NCBI RefSeq assembly: GCF_024753205.1
Contig: NZ_JANUGZ010000001.1
Span: 1,054,001-1,118,000, forward strand
DNA: 64,000 nt
Direction of reading: 5' to 3'
Origin: Massilia aurea
Lineage (GTDB): Bacteria; Pseudomonadota; Gammaproteobacteria; Burkholderiales; Burkholderiaceae_D
Below, one piece after another: positions 24,101-31,415 of the stretch (the stretch's first letter is position 1; each line of letters starts with the position of its first letter). The notes under the pieces are model-generated. The model searched no databases. It had not been told where the DNA came from and was given only the letters and a program-made list of their open reading frames with translations. A program made the position numbers and the translations under genes.

Positions 24101-24158
24101 TATCCGCGACCTGAACGTCGTCACGCAGCGCGTGCCAGCGGGCACGGTCTGCAACTGA
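21147..24158 (+). CDS. Secreted reprolysin-like zinc metalloprotease with C-terminal dockerin
   Basis: 1003 residues from the ATG at 21147. A long signal peptide ends near VLA-AQ, followed by a propeptide-like region to about residue 200 and an IPT/Ig-like segment (about 220-300). The catalytic domain has the metzincin motif HELGHQFSGNH at about residues 472-482 and a downstream Met-turn candidate SSIMAYAG. Beta-rich domains fill 550-940. The last 60 residues are a type I dockerin: calcium loops DVTGDGVVNCAD and DVNSDGIVNIRD, plus a Cys in the first loop and a penultimate Cys that could pair. The next gene encodes a cohesin, the natural ligand of dockerin. An in-frame extension to 21024 lacks a signal peptide. 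Confidence 0.9.
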   Translation: MRTKPSSSPYHGKQSQLHTAPLKKGSLALCIALALAGGSPSVLAAQVGPVQVQNQRAAAFWQDVTVPAASTTARTSSAKTPALQLRRVRAASLDLAGLRGVAREAPMARSGDLSDSSLTISLPHPDGGYQRFTLEESPIMEPGLAAKHPDIKTYRGKGVDDPRATLRMDITQLGLHASVRSPDGGWYVDPYYRNDTSVYASYKRADLINPRGPLIEGAIEPQLSLSRSFYQEGDSVVVNGAGFAPGASVTLNIAADGDGVALHNATATADKNGAISVTLPAAAARQGAFDITATDGRNSTSAPYRVVDASMAANAVVGSALRTYRLALVTDPSYATYFGPANVTAAKVTLINRVTQVYEDETSISLVLIDATDALNLNTPEQMTGTNGPCGGAACYTPAQASGCTSGTLSRNRIVTGLLAGASNFDVGHIAFGLNGGGVASLGVVGGNGKAQGCTGIPTPTGDFFAVDYVAHELGHQFSGNHTFNGTAGSCSGGNRSATTSVEPGSGSSIMAYAGICATDNLQPHSDPYWSQRSFDEIVAYTSGADIAINEVQVAALAGFTAADQQFQLSFNGNLSAPIVRGVNYTTVGVKAAIESIPGWPSGATVSVSTLSDTGFTVTFGGTLASTNVPSLVVSNVSGAGTGFIGEVARGGLTNRGGSVAGTTNSAPSVTVPPSFTIPVRTPFALTGSAVDGDDDTVTYMWEQNDRGGSTGTSLINNVKLNGPLFRQFGTRAIVTSSGTLEYSSPGQNQVTTDPTRVFPDMAQILSNNTNALTGACPTASTTPTATEIDCFSEFLPTAAYVGFGANAAPASLNFKLTARDGRGGVNSATTTLVLAPAAGPFLVTSPNTAATINAGPQTVTWSVANTDAAPVSTANVKITLSTDGGATWPYLLAASVPNTGSASVTFPAVATTQGRIRIEAVGNVFFDVSDANFTLANAPVVGDVTGDGVVNCADVAVVRASLNKRTGQAGFDPRADVNSDGIVNIRDLNVVTQRVPAGTVCN

Positions 24159-24165
24159 TCCAGGC

Positions 24166-24195
24166 GGCGGGCCGGATCAACGTATCCGGCCCGCC
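24166..24195 (+). promoter_or_regulatory. Perfect 12-bp intercistronic hairpin
   Basis: GGCGGGCCGGAT and ATCCGGCCCGCC form a perfect 12-bp stem around a six-base loop. It starts seven bases after the stop of the dockerin protease. No T run follows, so it is more likely an mRNA-stabilising or attenuating element than a strong intrinsic terminator. The cohesin gene starts 38 bases later. Confidence 0.6.
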
Positions 24196-24233
24196 AGAAC
24201 CATTGAATGCATACTCAACTTTAGGATCACACC

Positions 24234-24818
24234 ATGAGCAAATGGAAGCACTTCATCGCCGCCGTCCTGCTGGGCGCCACCACCCAGGCCTGGGCCGCCC
24301 CCATCCTGTCATTTTCCACCGGTCCGGCCGCGCAAGTCGGCTCGACCGTGACGTATAACATCGCGATCGACGATATCGCCGACCTGTATGCGTACCAGTT
24401 CTCGATCAACTACGATGCGCGCTACCTGCGCGCACTCAACGTGACCGAAGGCGCCTTCCTGGGCACGGCAGGCAGCACAGTCAGCGGTGTTCTTGGCATG
24501 GACGCAGGGCTCATCGACTTCGTGTACGGCAGCCTGCTCGGCCCGATCCCGGGCGCCTCGGGCAGCGGCCTCTTGGCCAGCATCACCTTTGAAGCGATCG
24601 GTGCGGGCACGTCCGCGCTGTCGTTCGCTGACGTGATCTTCCTCGATTCGGTTGGCGACGACATTGCCGGCTTGACTGCGCTGTCGGGTCAGGGCGTCGT
24701 ACTCGCCGACCCGGGTGGACCGGTTGACGTGCCGGAACCGGCCAGTGTCCTGCTGTTCGGCGCCGGCCTGGCGGGCGCTGCCGCACTGCGTCGCCGCCGC
24801 ACAGGCGCCCGCGCATAA
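24234..24818 (+). CDS. Cohesin-domain protein with PEP-CTERM sorting signal
   Basis: 194 residues with ribosome site TAGGAT upstream. A signal peptide ends near AWA-AP. Residues about 22-160 read as a type I cohesin beta-sandwich: VGSTVTYNIAIDDIADLYAY, then FSINYDARYLRALNVTEGAF and SGSGLLASITFEAIGAGTSA. The C-terminus is a complete PEP-CTERM tripartite signal: VPEPAS, a hydrophobic helix, then RRRR. Exosortase would cut it and leave the cohesin on or outside the outer surface. It lies 75 bases after a dockerin-bearing protease, so the two products may dock. No exosortase gene is in the window. Confidence 0.88.
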   Translation: MSKWKHFIAAVLLGATTQAWAAPILSFSTGPAAQVGSTVTYNIAIDDIADLYAYQFSINYDARYLRALNVTEGAFLGTAGSTVSGVLGMDAGLIDFVYGSLLGPIPGASGSGLLASITFEAIGAGTSALSFADVIFLDSVGDDIAGLTALSGQGVVLADPGGPVDVPEPASVLLFGAGLAGAAALRRRRTGARA

Positions 24819-24821
24819 TCA

Positions 24822-24856
24822 GCAACGAGCAACGAGCCACGGGCAACGAGCAACGG
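24822..24856. repeat. Five tandem heptamers (GCAACGA type)
   Basis: Five contiguous 7-base units, GCAACGA, GCAACGA, GCCACGG, GCAACGA and GCAACGG, begin three bases after the PEP-CTERM stop. They are noncoding and lie just before the bidirectional terminator. Probably a small slippage-prone repeat; function unknown. Confidence 0.8.
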
Positions 24857-24864
24857 CGATAAGC

Positions 24865-24904
24865 AAACAGGCCTGCACCGCGTAACCGCGGTGCAGGCCT
24901 GTTT
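24865..24904. terminator. Bidirectional terminator, 18-bp perfect stem
   Basis: AAACAGGCCTGCACCGCG and its exact complement (24887-24904) surround a four-base loop TAAC. T residues follow on both strands. It serves the cohesin gene on the plus strand and the small minus-strand gene ending at 24922. Confidence 0.88.
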
Positions 24905-24921
24905 CATTGACAGTGCTGTCG

Positions 24922-25122
24922 TTACGCCAGTGCTTCCTTGGCCGCCTCTTCAGGCGTGAGCGAATCGTAGAACTGGTCGGTGAACCATTCGATTTCTTCC
25001 TCGATATGGTCTTGCGCCTGCCGTACGGTCGCGCCGCCCGCGACTAAAAACCCCTCGACCTCGATACACCAGTTGACGAACGCCAGCGTTTCTTCATCGA
25101 GTTCTTCTTCCTTCTTGGCCAT
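24922..25122 (-). CDS. Small acidic protein of unknown function
   Basis: 66 residues from the ATG at 25122 (MAKKEEELDEETLAFVNWC), with GGGGA upstream. It is rich in Glu and predicted helical, with no signal peptide and no transmembrane segment. I do not recognise a family. The alternative start at 25140 adds six residues and has a poorer ribosome site. It appears monocistronic and ends at the shared terminator. Confidence 0.65.
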   Translation of the reverse strand: MAKKEEELDEETLAFVNWCIEVEGFLVAGGATVRQAQDHIEEEIEWFTDQFYDSLTPEEAAKEALA

Positions 25123-25190
25123 GGCAAATCCCCGTATCACGTTACCGCCGGTCGGCGCGACCGGCGTTGGCGTGATTCTACCGTAGCCGG

Positions 25191-26189
25191 TCAGCGCTCG
25201 GTGGCCACTTCCGGCATCAGGCGATTCATGACGCTGTAGTTAATCGCCGTCCACCACTCCGAGCCTTCGCCGGTCAGCGCCGCTTCGGATTGCGCGATCG
25301 CCTCATGGTCGCTGCTGACCAGGTAATCCTCGACATCGTTCAGTGACGCGAACGACAGGATCGAGACCGCATCGATTTTGCTGCCTTCGGGGTCCTTCTG
25401 GGTCGAGCCGATATTGAGCAGCACCGCGTAGCGCTTCACGAACTCGGTCGTTGCCGACTGGCCCATGACCAGCGGCGCGTGCTCGTCCAGCAGGCGGCGC
25501 TGGAATTCTTCGCGCGACAGGTCCGGGTTGCGCATGTGGATCTTGACCAGGCTGATCGGATCGCGGTGACGCGCGCTCGGGATCAGGATGTATTCGCGCG
25601 TGATTTCACGCGTGACCATGCGAAACGCCACTTGCTCATCGGCGATGATTCGCTCGGCAAATTTCTCCTGGCCCAGCACGCGCTCGATATCGTCCTGTTC
25701 AGCATACGTGATGTAGGCCAGGCCATCCCAGCGCGGGCGGCCATACGGCGGCACGCATTTTTCTGGCTCGGCCGGCAGCTTGCCATCGTCGCCGATCATC
25801 GCGCGGTACGGTGGCGGGAAGAACGACGACGGGCCCGAGGCAATACGGTGTACCTGATCGTAGCGCAGCACGCGCTCGGACGAACTGCCCGGCTCATCCC
25901 ACGCGAATTTCGGGCCGTGGACCTTGCGCCAGTATTCGTCCCAGTGCTCGAACGCCAGGTTTTCATTGCCTTCCAGCGCCAGCGCGCCGGGACGCCAGTT
26001 CGGCAGATGCACCTCGTTGCCGTGCTTGCTTTTGGCAGAGCCTGCGTCTTGCGGACGCTCACTGCGCGGCGTGCTGTCGACACGGCTGACAAAGGTCGCC
26101 GTGACGATCAGCGGATGCGTAATCGGATCGCGGGTCTGGCCCATCGGCGGGCGTTGCAGGTTGTCGCTACGGTCGAAATCAATGGTCAT
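25191..26189 (-). CDS. EthD-domain protein
   Basis: 332 residues from the ATG at 26189, with AAAGGAA upstream. Two ferredoxin-like alpha/beta segments are visible: one around FEHWDEYWRKVHGPKFAWDE (about residue 75), typical of EthD dimeric barrels, and a second around SREEFQRRLLDEHAPLVMGQ (about residue 235). EthD proteins accompany oxidative degradation pathways; their exact activity is usually unclear. It is the last gene of an operon with a luciferase-like monooxygenase and an MFS transporter, so it may act on the same small molecule. Confidence 0.75.
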   Translation of the reverse strand: MTIDFDRSDNLQRPPMGQTRDPITHPLIVTATFVSRVDSTPRSERPQDAGSAKSKHGNEVHLPNWRPGALALEGNENLAFEHWDEYWRKVHGPKFAWDEPGSSSERVLRYDQVHRIASGPSSFFPPPYRAMIGDDGKLPAEPEKCVPPYGRPRWDGLAYITYAEQDDIERVLGQEKFAERIIADEQVAFRMVTREITREYILIPSARHRDPISLVKIHMRNPDLSREEFQRRLLDEHAPLVMGQSATTEFVKRYAVLLNIGSTQKDPEGSKIDAVSILSFASLNDVEDYLVSSDHEAIAQSEAALTGEGSEWWTAINYSVMNRLMPEVATER

Positions 26190-26235
26190 GACATTCCTTT
26201 TTCTTGATCGTGCGTTAAAAGACAATGGTAAAAAA

Positions 26236-27216
26236 TCAGTCGGCGTTAAACAGCGGCAGCACGTGCTCCGCCAGTTCGGCCAGCGCATCCTGCGCCGGCC
26301 GGCGCAGCGGCTTCAGGTTCAGCGCCACGTGGCTCACGCCTTGTTCCTGCTGATGGTAAAACAGCTCGACCAATGCATGGCGGCCGCTACGAATGCCGTT
26401 GCGCACAAAGCGCATCGGCTCATCCGGGTCTTCGGCCAGGTCGAACATCGTGCCGTAGCCGTACGGGCGCACCCACTGCCCCGGCTCGTGGCTGGCGCGC
26501 CATGCCTCGATCAGTTGCGGCAGGCGGGTAAAGTCGCTCAGGTGCCAGATCCAGCCATCGCTGTGCCGGGCAATCCACGCCATGTCCTGGCGTGCGCGGC
26601 CGACAACGATCATTGGCAGGCGCGGCGCCGCCGGCTTGGGCACCAGGTCGATACCCCCGTCGAGGTTGCCGTAGTGCGCCGTGCGCGCATGCGGAAAGTC
26701 CTGTTCGGTCACGGTCTTGATCAGGCCGAACGCTTCGCGAAAACGCTCGCCACGGTTGTCGAAATCCAGGCCAAACGCCGGATACTCGACGGGCCGGTCA
26801 CCGGTCGACAAACCCAGCACCAGGCGCCCGCCCAGCAGCTGGTCGACCGACACCGCCTGCTTGGCCACGACCAACGGCTCGCGCAGCGTCGCCACGATGC
26901 CGGCGGTGCCCAGCGCGATGCGGCTCGTGTGCGCCGCCAGAAAGCCCATGTACACCATCGGATCGAGCACCTGGCCGGTGTCGCCGAAGTTCGGATCGTA
27001 AAACGGCACGTCGCGCAGCCACAGGGTCGAGAAACCGGCCTCGTCGGCCATGCGCGCCATCGTCTGGTGATTGGCCAGAGTCGGAAACGGTGAATCCGGA
27101 TAGCCTTCAAGCGGCATGATGAAGCCGAAGGTCAGCTTGCCCGGCTTGAAGATACGCTGGTAGCCGGCGTGGCTTGCCAGTTCGGCTGGCAACGGGCCAA
27201 TGGGTGCGAGTGCCAT
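26236..27216 (-). CDS. Luciferase-like (LLM class) flavin-dependent oxidoreductase
   Basis: 326 residues with a TIM-barrel pattern. The N-terminus KLTFGFIMPLEGYPDSPFPT leads into the first strand; GRLVLGLSTGDRPVEYPAFG (about residue 145) is the flavin and substrate region of the bacterial luciferase superfamily. It resembles the BA3436/TIGR03571 subgroup. It likely uses FMN or F420-type flavin chemistry with a reductase encoded elsewhere; substrate unknown. It starts four bases after the MFS gene and precedes the EthD gene. Confidence 0.82.
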   Translation of the reverse strand: MALAPIGPLPAELASHAGYQRIFKPGKLTFGFIMPLEGYPDSPFPTLANHQTMARMADEAGFSTLWLRDVPFYDPNFGDTGQVLDPMVYMGFLAAHTSRIALGTAGIVATLREPLVVAKQAVSVDQLLGGRLVLGLSTGDRPVEYPAFGLDFDNRGERFREAFGLIKTVTEQDFPHARTAHYGNLDGGIDLVPKPAAPRLPMIVVGRARQDMAWIARHSDGWIWHLSDFTRLPQLIEAWRASHEPGQWVRPYGYGTMFDLAEDPDEPMRFVRNGIRSGRHALVELFYHQQEQGVSHVALNLKPLRRPAQDALAELAEHVLPLFNAD

Positions 27217-27220
27217 GATG

Positions 27221-28429
27221 TTATGCCTTGGTTGGTGGATTCATGCGTGCCACCAGGCTGGTCGCCAGCGCAGCCAGCACGGCGATGCCCGCAGCCACAT
27301 AACCGACATTGCCCGCGCCCCAGTTGGCCACTGCAAGGCCACCGATCACGGCGCCCAGCGCGATGCCGCCGTTGGCCGCCGACACATTGATGGTGCCGGC
27401 CAGCGCCTGGGCGCCGGTTGCCGCCTTCATCACGCGGATCTGGCAAATCGGATACAGCGCCGTATTGGCGATACCCCACACGCCAAGCGCGATGGCGAAC
27501 CCGATGCTCAGGCCGGCGAACAGCATCGACGCGGCCATGCCGGCTGCCAGCACGAGGCTGAAGATGGCGGTGGTGGCCAGCGGTTTCTGGTCAACCCAGA
27601 GACCACCCAGCCAGTTACCGATCAGGCCCACCGCGCCAAAGCCCATCAGCCACCAGCCGACCTGCGCCGGCGCCACGCCGGCCGATTTCTCCAGCATCTC
27701 GGCCAGGTAGGTGTAACCCGTGAACATGGCAGTAAACACCAGGATCGACAGCGCCACGTTGGCCATGAAGAACGGGCTTTTCAGGATCTTTGCCTGTTCA
27801 CGCATGGCAACCGGCTGCGATGCACGCACCGTTGGCATGCTGAAGAACATCAGCACGGCCACCAGCAGCGACAGTGCGGCCAGCAGGCCGAACGCGCCAC
27901 GCCAGCCAATGGCGTCTGCCGCCAGCGTGCCGAGCGGAATACCAAACAGCATCGCAGCCGAAATGCCGAGATACACGGTCGAGACAGCGCGACCGGCTTT
28001 TTCAGGACCGGCGATCTGGGCCGCGGTGTCGCTCGCGGTACCCCAGAACACGGGCAGCGCCAGCGCCGGCAGCAGGCGCGCCAGCGCCAGCACCCAGATG
28101 TTTTGCGCGACGGCGGCCAATGCATTGGTTGCTGCGAACAGCACCAGCACGGCGACGAACAGCTTCTTGCGGTCGACATTGGCCAGCCACGCCGTCAGGA
28201 ACGGGCCGCACACCATGACGACCACGGCGAACAGCGTCACGAGCTGGCCCGCCGTGGCCACCGTGATGGACAGGTCACGCGCCAGTGCCGGCAGCAAGCC
28301 GACGATCAGGAACTCGGTGGTGACGATGACAAACGCGGCAATGGCCAGAATCGTGATGGAGAGTGTGCCGCCAGTCGCCTGAGGCTTGTCCGCCATCGTA
28401 TCGACGGTGGTTGTAGATGAATTGGGCAT
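27221..28429 (-). CDS. MFS transporter, DHA1 drug/metabolite efflux type
   Basis: 402 residues with about twelve transmembrane helices. The loop between helices 2 and 3 reads GPFLTAWLANVDRKKLF, the MFS motif A position, and helix 5 contains a motif C-like stretch (ARLLPALALPVFWG). Arabinose- or drug-efflux-like. First gene of the MFS-LLM-EthD operon and divergent from a LysR regulator, suggesting export of, or resistance to, the compound the operon handles. Confidence 0.85.
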   Translation of the reverse strand: MPNSSTTTVDTMADKPQATGGTLSITILAIAAFVIVTTEFLIVGLLPALARDLSITVATAGQLVTLFAVVVMVCGPFLTAWLANVDRKKLFVAVLVLFAATNALAAVAQNIWVLALARLLPALALPVFWGTASDTAAQIAGPEKAGRAVSTVYLGISAAMLFGIPLGTLAADAIGWRGAFGLLAALSLLVAVLMFFSMPTVRASQPVAMREQAKILKSPFFMANVALSILVFTAMFTGYTYLAEMLEKSAGVAPAQVGWWLMGFGAVGLIGNWLGGLWVDQKPLATTAIFSLVLAAGMAASMLFAGLSIGFAIALGVWGIANTALYPICQIRVMKAATGAQALAGTINVSAANGGIALGAVIGGLAVANWGAGNVGYVAAGIAVLAALATSLVARMNPPTKA

Positions 28430-28447
28430 TGCAGAAAACTCCGGTAA

Positions 28448-28476
28448 TTATCTGACTGTCATCATATAAGAGATAA
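28448..28476. promoter_or_regulatory. Candidate LysR operator in the MFS/LysR divergent promoter
   Basis: TTATCT and AGATAA form an inverted repeat with a 17-base spacer in the 108-base gap between the two divergent genes. An inner ATC-N8-GAT also fits a LysR-type half-site spacing loosely. The gap is AT-rich. This is a visual candidate only. Confidence 0.35.
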
Positions 28477-28537
28477 AAATTCGCATGTTGGATAAGAATT
28501 CCTGCATCATGTGGAATAAATTTCCAGGAGAGGGCTA

Positions 28538-29548
28538 ATGACACCCGCAGAACGTTTGAAAGGCCTTGAAACCTTCGTTGCCGTGGCCGATGCCGGCAGT
28601 TTCACGGCGGCCGCCGACCGGCTGAATCTGACCAACTCCGCCGTCGGCAAGGCCATTGCCCGACTCGAAGGGCGATTGAAACGGCCACTGTTCGACCGCA
28701 CCACGCGCAAACTTGAGATGACGGACGCCGGCAACGTCTTCTACAAGGTCTGCGTGCGCGTGCTGGATGAACTCGAAGCGGCCGAGCGCCTGCTGGCGCA
28801 CGACCATATCGCCCCGTCGGGCCGGTTGCGCGTGGACATGCCGGCCACCTTCGGGCGCATGCACGCCGTGCGCTCGCTACTGGCGTTTGCCGAGCAGTAT
28901 CCGCAGGTGCAGCCGCACGTGTCGTTCACGGATCGCTTTGTCGATCCGGTCGAGGATGGCCTCGACGTGGTCGTGCGCATCGGCGGCTCGGACACCTGGC
29001 CGGCGGCGCTGTGCTACCAGCACCTGGGTGACGAAGAACTGGTCTTCTGCGCCTCGCCCGCCTACGTGGCGCGGCACGGTGCGCCAACGACGCTCGATGC
29101 GTTACTGGGCCACGACGCCATTCTGTACGGTCGCGCCGACGGCAGCACGAGTCCATGGCTAATCAAGGATGGCGCCCTGCCGCTGGCGCGCCAGCACGTG
29201 AACGGGCGCATCATATTGGGACAGGCCGAGGCCGAGGTCACGGCCGTGGAGATGGGACTGGGCATCGCGCAGCTGGCAACCTGGCTCGTCGAGCAGCAGC
29301 TGCGCGACGGCAGCCTGGTAAAAATTCTGCCCGAGCTGGCCACGTCCGGCCTGCCGCTGTATCTGGTGTGGCAGCGCAGCCGCCAGCACGCGCCCAAGGT
29401 CACGGCGCTGATCGCGCACTTTGCGCAGACGCTGACGATCCGACCTGCGGCGGCCGACGCAGCGGATACCGGAGCGAGTAACGCAGCAAGTAAGGCAGCA
29501 AGTGAGGCAGCGGGCGCGTTAGCGCCGCAGCCTGTCGCGCCAGCCTGA
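28538..29548 (+). CDS. LysR-family transcriptional regulator
   Basis: 336 residues with a strong GGAGAGGG ribosome site. The N-terminal winged helix includes AGSFTAAADRLNLTNSAVGK (about residues 23-42) followed by IARLEGRLKRPLFDRTTRKL. The effector-binding domain spans about 90-300. The C-terminal 35 residues are low-complexity Ser/Ala (repeats such as ASNAASKAASEAAG). Divergent from the MFS-LLM-EthD operon, which it probably controls. Its 3' end overlaps the convergent AraC gene by 30 bases. Confidence 0.9.
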   Translation: MTPAERLKGLETFVAVADAGSFTAAADRLNLTNSAVGKAIARLEGRLKRPLFDRTTRKLEMTDAGNVFYKVCVRVLDELEAAERLLAHDHIAPSGRLRVDMPATFGRMHAVRSLLAFAEQYPQVQPHVSFTDRFVDPVEDGLDVVVRIGGSDTWPAALCYQHLGDEELVFCASPAYVARHGAPTTLDALLGHDAILYGRADGSTSPWLIKDGALPLARQHVNGRIILGQAEAEVTAVEMGLGIAQLATWLVEQQLRDGSLVKILPELATSGLPLYLVWQRSRQHAPKVTALIAHFAQTLTIRPAAADAADTGASNAASKAASEAAGALAPQPVAPA

Positions 29549-30364
29549 CGGGGTCACGCCGACACAGCCCTTGAAGCGCCGGGTCAGGTGGCTCTGGTCG
29601 GCAAAGCCGCATTCGGGCGCCACCGCCGCGAGCGGCATCCCGCCCCGAATCGGCGTGCAGGCATGAGCGACGCGCACTGAATTGAGATACACGTGCGGCG
29701 GCGTGTGATACGCGGCGCTGAACGCGCGCGTGAGATGTGTGCGCGACATGCCGGCCACGGCGGCCAGGTCGGCCACCGTGAGATCGCGCTGGAAGTACGT
29801 GCGGATATAGTCCCTGACCTGCGCCATGCGCGCATCGGCAGCGAATGTGCCGGCCCGGACAACCGGTGCGTCGGGACGCTCGCCATGGCGCGCCAGCATC
29901 GTGCCAAGAAACGCACGCAGCAGCGTTTCCGCCCGCAGCGACTCGGCTGGCGTTGCCAGCAAATTGCTGGACAGCTGCGCAAACGTCGCCGCCATCTGGT
30001 GGTCAGTTACGCATGGCCGGGTGAAATACCTGCCATCGGCGCGCTCGCCCTCGGGCGCGATGCAGCTTGCCACGAACGTATCCGGCACATACCAGATCGC
30101 ATAGCGGAACCCGTCGGCCGTGCCGGCGCTGCCATCATGGTCTTCATCCGGATTGAACAGAACCAGGTCGCCCACCTGGCTATCGTACTGCGCGCCCTTG
30201 CAGCGAAACCGCTGCACCCCGGCGGTCGTCACGCCGATCGCGAATCCATCGTGGCTGTGGCGCTCGAACGCGTGATCCGTGAAGCTTGCCTGCATCAGCG
30301 TGACGCCGCCCGCCAGTGCCGAAAAGGTGGCGTCGTTCACTGGCCGGGCGGGTGCGGGGTGCAT
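29519..30364 (-). CDS. AraC-family transcriptional regulator
   Basis: 281 residues from the ATG at 30364. The N-terminal cupin-like sensor (about 25-120) includes HAFERHSHDGFAIGVTTAGV, typical of AraC proteins with a small-molecule pocket. The C-terminal pair of helix-turn-helix motifs reads VADLAAVAGMSRTHLTRAFS (about residue 200) and PLAAVAPECGFADQSHLTRR. Divergent from a small cupin gene with 74 bases between them; it may regulate that gene. The extension to 30418 is rejected for lack of conservation with the family start. Confidence 0.88.
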   Translation of the reverse strand: MHPAPARPVNDATFSALAGGVTLMQASFTDHAFERHSHDGFAIGVTTAGVQRFRCKGAQYDSQVGDLVLFNPDEDHDGSAGTADGFRYAIWYVPDTFVASCIAPEGERADGRYFTRPCVTDHQMAATFAQLSSNLLATPAESLRAETLLRAFLGTMLARHGERPDAPVVRAGTFAADARMAQVRDYIRTYFQRDLTVADLAAVAGMSRTHLTRAFSAAYHTPPHVYLNSVRVAHACTPIRGGMPLAAVAPECGFADQSHLTRRFKGCVGVTPSGWRDRLRR

Positions 30365-30438
30365 GCAACAATTGTACAAGACCCCTACCCGCCCGCAGGC
30401 GCACCATGGCGTTTTCACTTTTCACTCAAGGAGAACGC

Positions 30439-30795
30439 ATGAACGCTGCAATCGACCTGGCCGGCAAACTGGCCACATTCACCGAAGCCTGGCAACCGCG
30501 CACGGTCAGCCTGTTCAACGGCCATGACGTCATGGTTGCCAAATTGCGTGGCGACTACCACTGGCATGTGCACGACGATTCGGACGATTTTTTCCTGGTG
30601 CTCGCCGGAAGTCTGGAGATCGATCTCGACGACGGAACGACCGTGACGCTGGGGCCCGGCCAGCTGTACGTCGTACCGCAAGGCGTGCGGCACCGGCCCC
30701 GCGCGCCCCACGAAGCGCAGATCATGCTGATCGAACGCACCGGCACGCCCAACAGCGGCGATGTGGCCACGGCGGCCCCACGCCGCGTCATTTAG
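30439..30795 (+). CDS. Small cupin-domain protein
   Basis: 118 residues from the ATG at 30439, with AAGGAG upstream; longer in-frame starts have no ribosome site. Single cupin barrel: motif 1 resembles YHWHVHDDSDDFFLVLAGSL, with His, His and Glu-position residues, and motif 2 LGPGQLYVVPQGVRHRPRAP supplies another His. Probably metal-binding; activity unknown. Likely controlled by the divergent AraC protein. Confidence 0.82.
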   Translation: MNAAIDLAGKLATFTEAWQPRTVSLFNGHDVMVAKLRGDYHWHVHDDSDDFFLVLAGSLEIDLDDGTTVTLGPGQLYVVPQGVRHRPRAPHEAQIMLIERTGTPNSGDVATAAPRRVI

Positions 30796-30908
30796 CGTCC
30801 TTACAGAACGGGCTGATTTTCGATTTTGTGTTAAAAATAAGGCAACTGAATCAATCTTGTATTCGGTTGAACAACGTATCGAACAACACTACTACCTTAG
30901 GACTTGCC

Positions 30909-31385
30909 ATGAAATCTACCAGCCTGCTTTCTTCCGCCCTGATTGGCGCCGTCGCCAGCGCCCGCTCGATGACCCCGATGGCCACGCTTGCCGCCGCACG
31001 CCTTGCCGGCCGCAACACGTCGGGTAACCTCATGCTGCTGGATCGCCCACTATTCAAGTACGGCGCACTGGCCATGGGCGCCGGCGAACTGTACGGCGAC
31101 AAGATGAAGTCGGCGCCGGACCGCACCGTGTTCCTCGGCCTGCTGGCACGCATTGCCAGCGCCGGCATCGCCGGTGCGGCGCTGGCGCCAGAAGGTCGTG
31201 AAAAGGCCGGCGCAGCGGTTGCGGTCGCAACTGCCGTGCCACTCGCGTATGCCACGCTGGCCGCCCGCAAGCAGGCGATGGCCAAGATCGGTCAGACCCG
31301 CAGCGGCCTGATTGAAGATGCGCTGATCGTCACGGCAGGCATTGCCGTGGTGGCGCTGGCAACGCGCGCCGCACGCGACTACTGA
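30909..31385 (+). CDS. DUF4126-like small membrane protein
   Basis: 158 residues, with TAGGA upstream. Hydrophobic Ala/Gly-rich segments at about 8-30, 45-60, 75-100 and 135-152 suggest four membrane helices. The pattern (GAVASARSMTPMATLAAARL near the start and YGDKMKSAPDRT in a loop) matches the DUF4126 family, whose role is unknown. It appears monocistronic. Confidence 0.7.
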   Translation: MKSTSLLSSALIGAVASARSMTPMATLAAARLAGRNTSGNLMLLDRPLFKYGALAMGAGELYGDKMKSAPDRTVFLGLLARIASAGIAGAALAPEGREKAGAAVAVATAVPLAYATLAARKQAMAKIGQTRSGLIEDALIVTAGIAVVALATRAARDY

Positions 31386-31392
31386 TGTACCT

Positions 31393-31415
31393 GGGCCGGC
31401 GTCAGCCGCCGGCCC
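31393..31415 (+). terminator. GC-rich hairpin at a convergent junction
   Basis: Nine-base-pair stem GGGCCGGCG / CGCCGGCCC with a five-base loop. It begins eight bases after the DUF4126 stop and covers the last codons of the convergent sui1-like gene. The T run is short (CTTTG), so termination is only likely. Confidence 0.45.

Noticed and set aside
24822..24856. CRISPR-like repeat
   Set aside because: Units are seven bases with no spacers; a simple tandem repeat.
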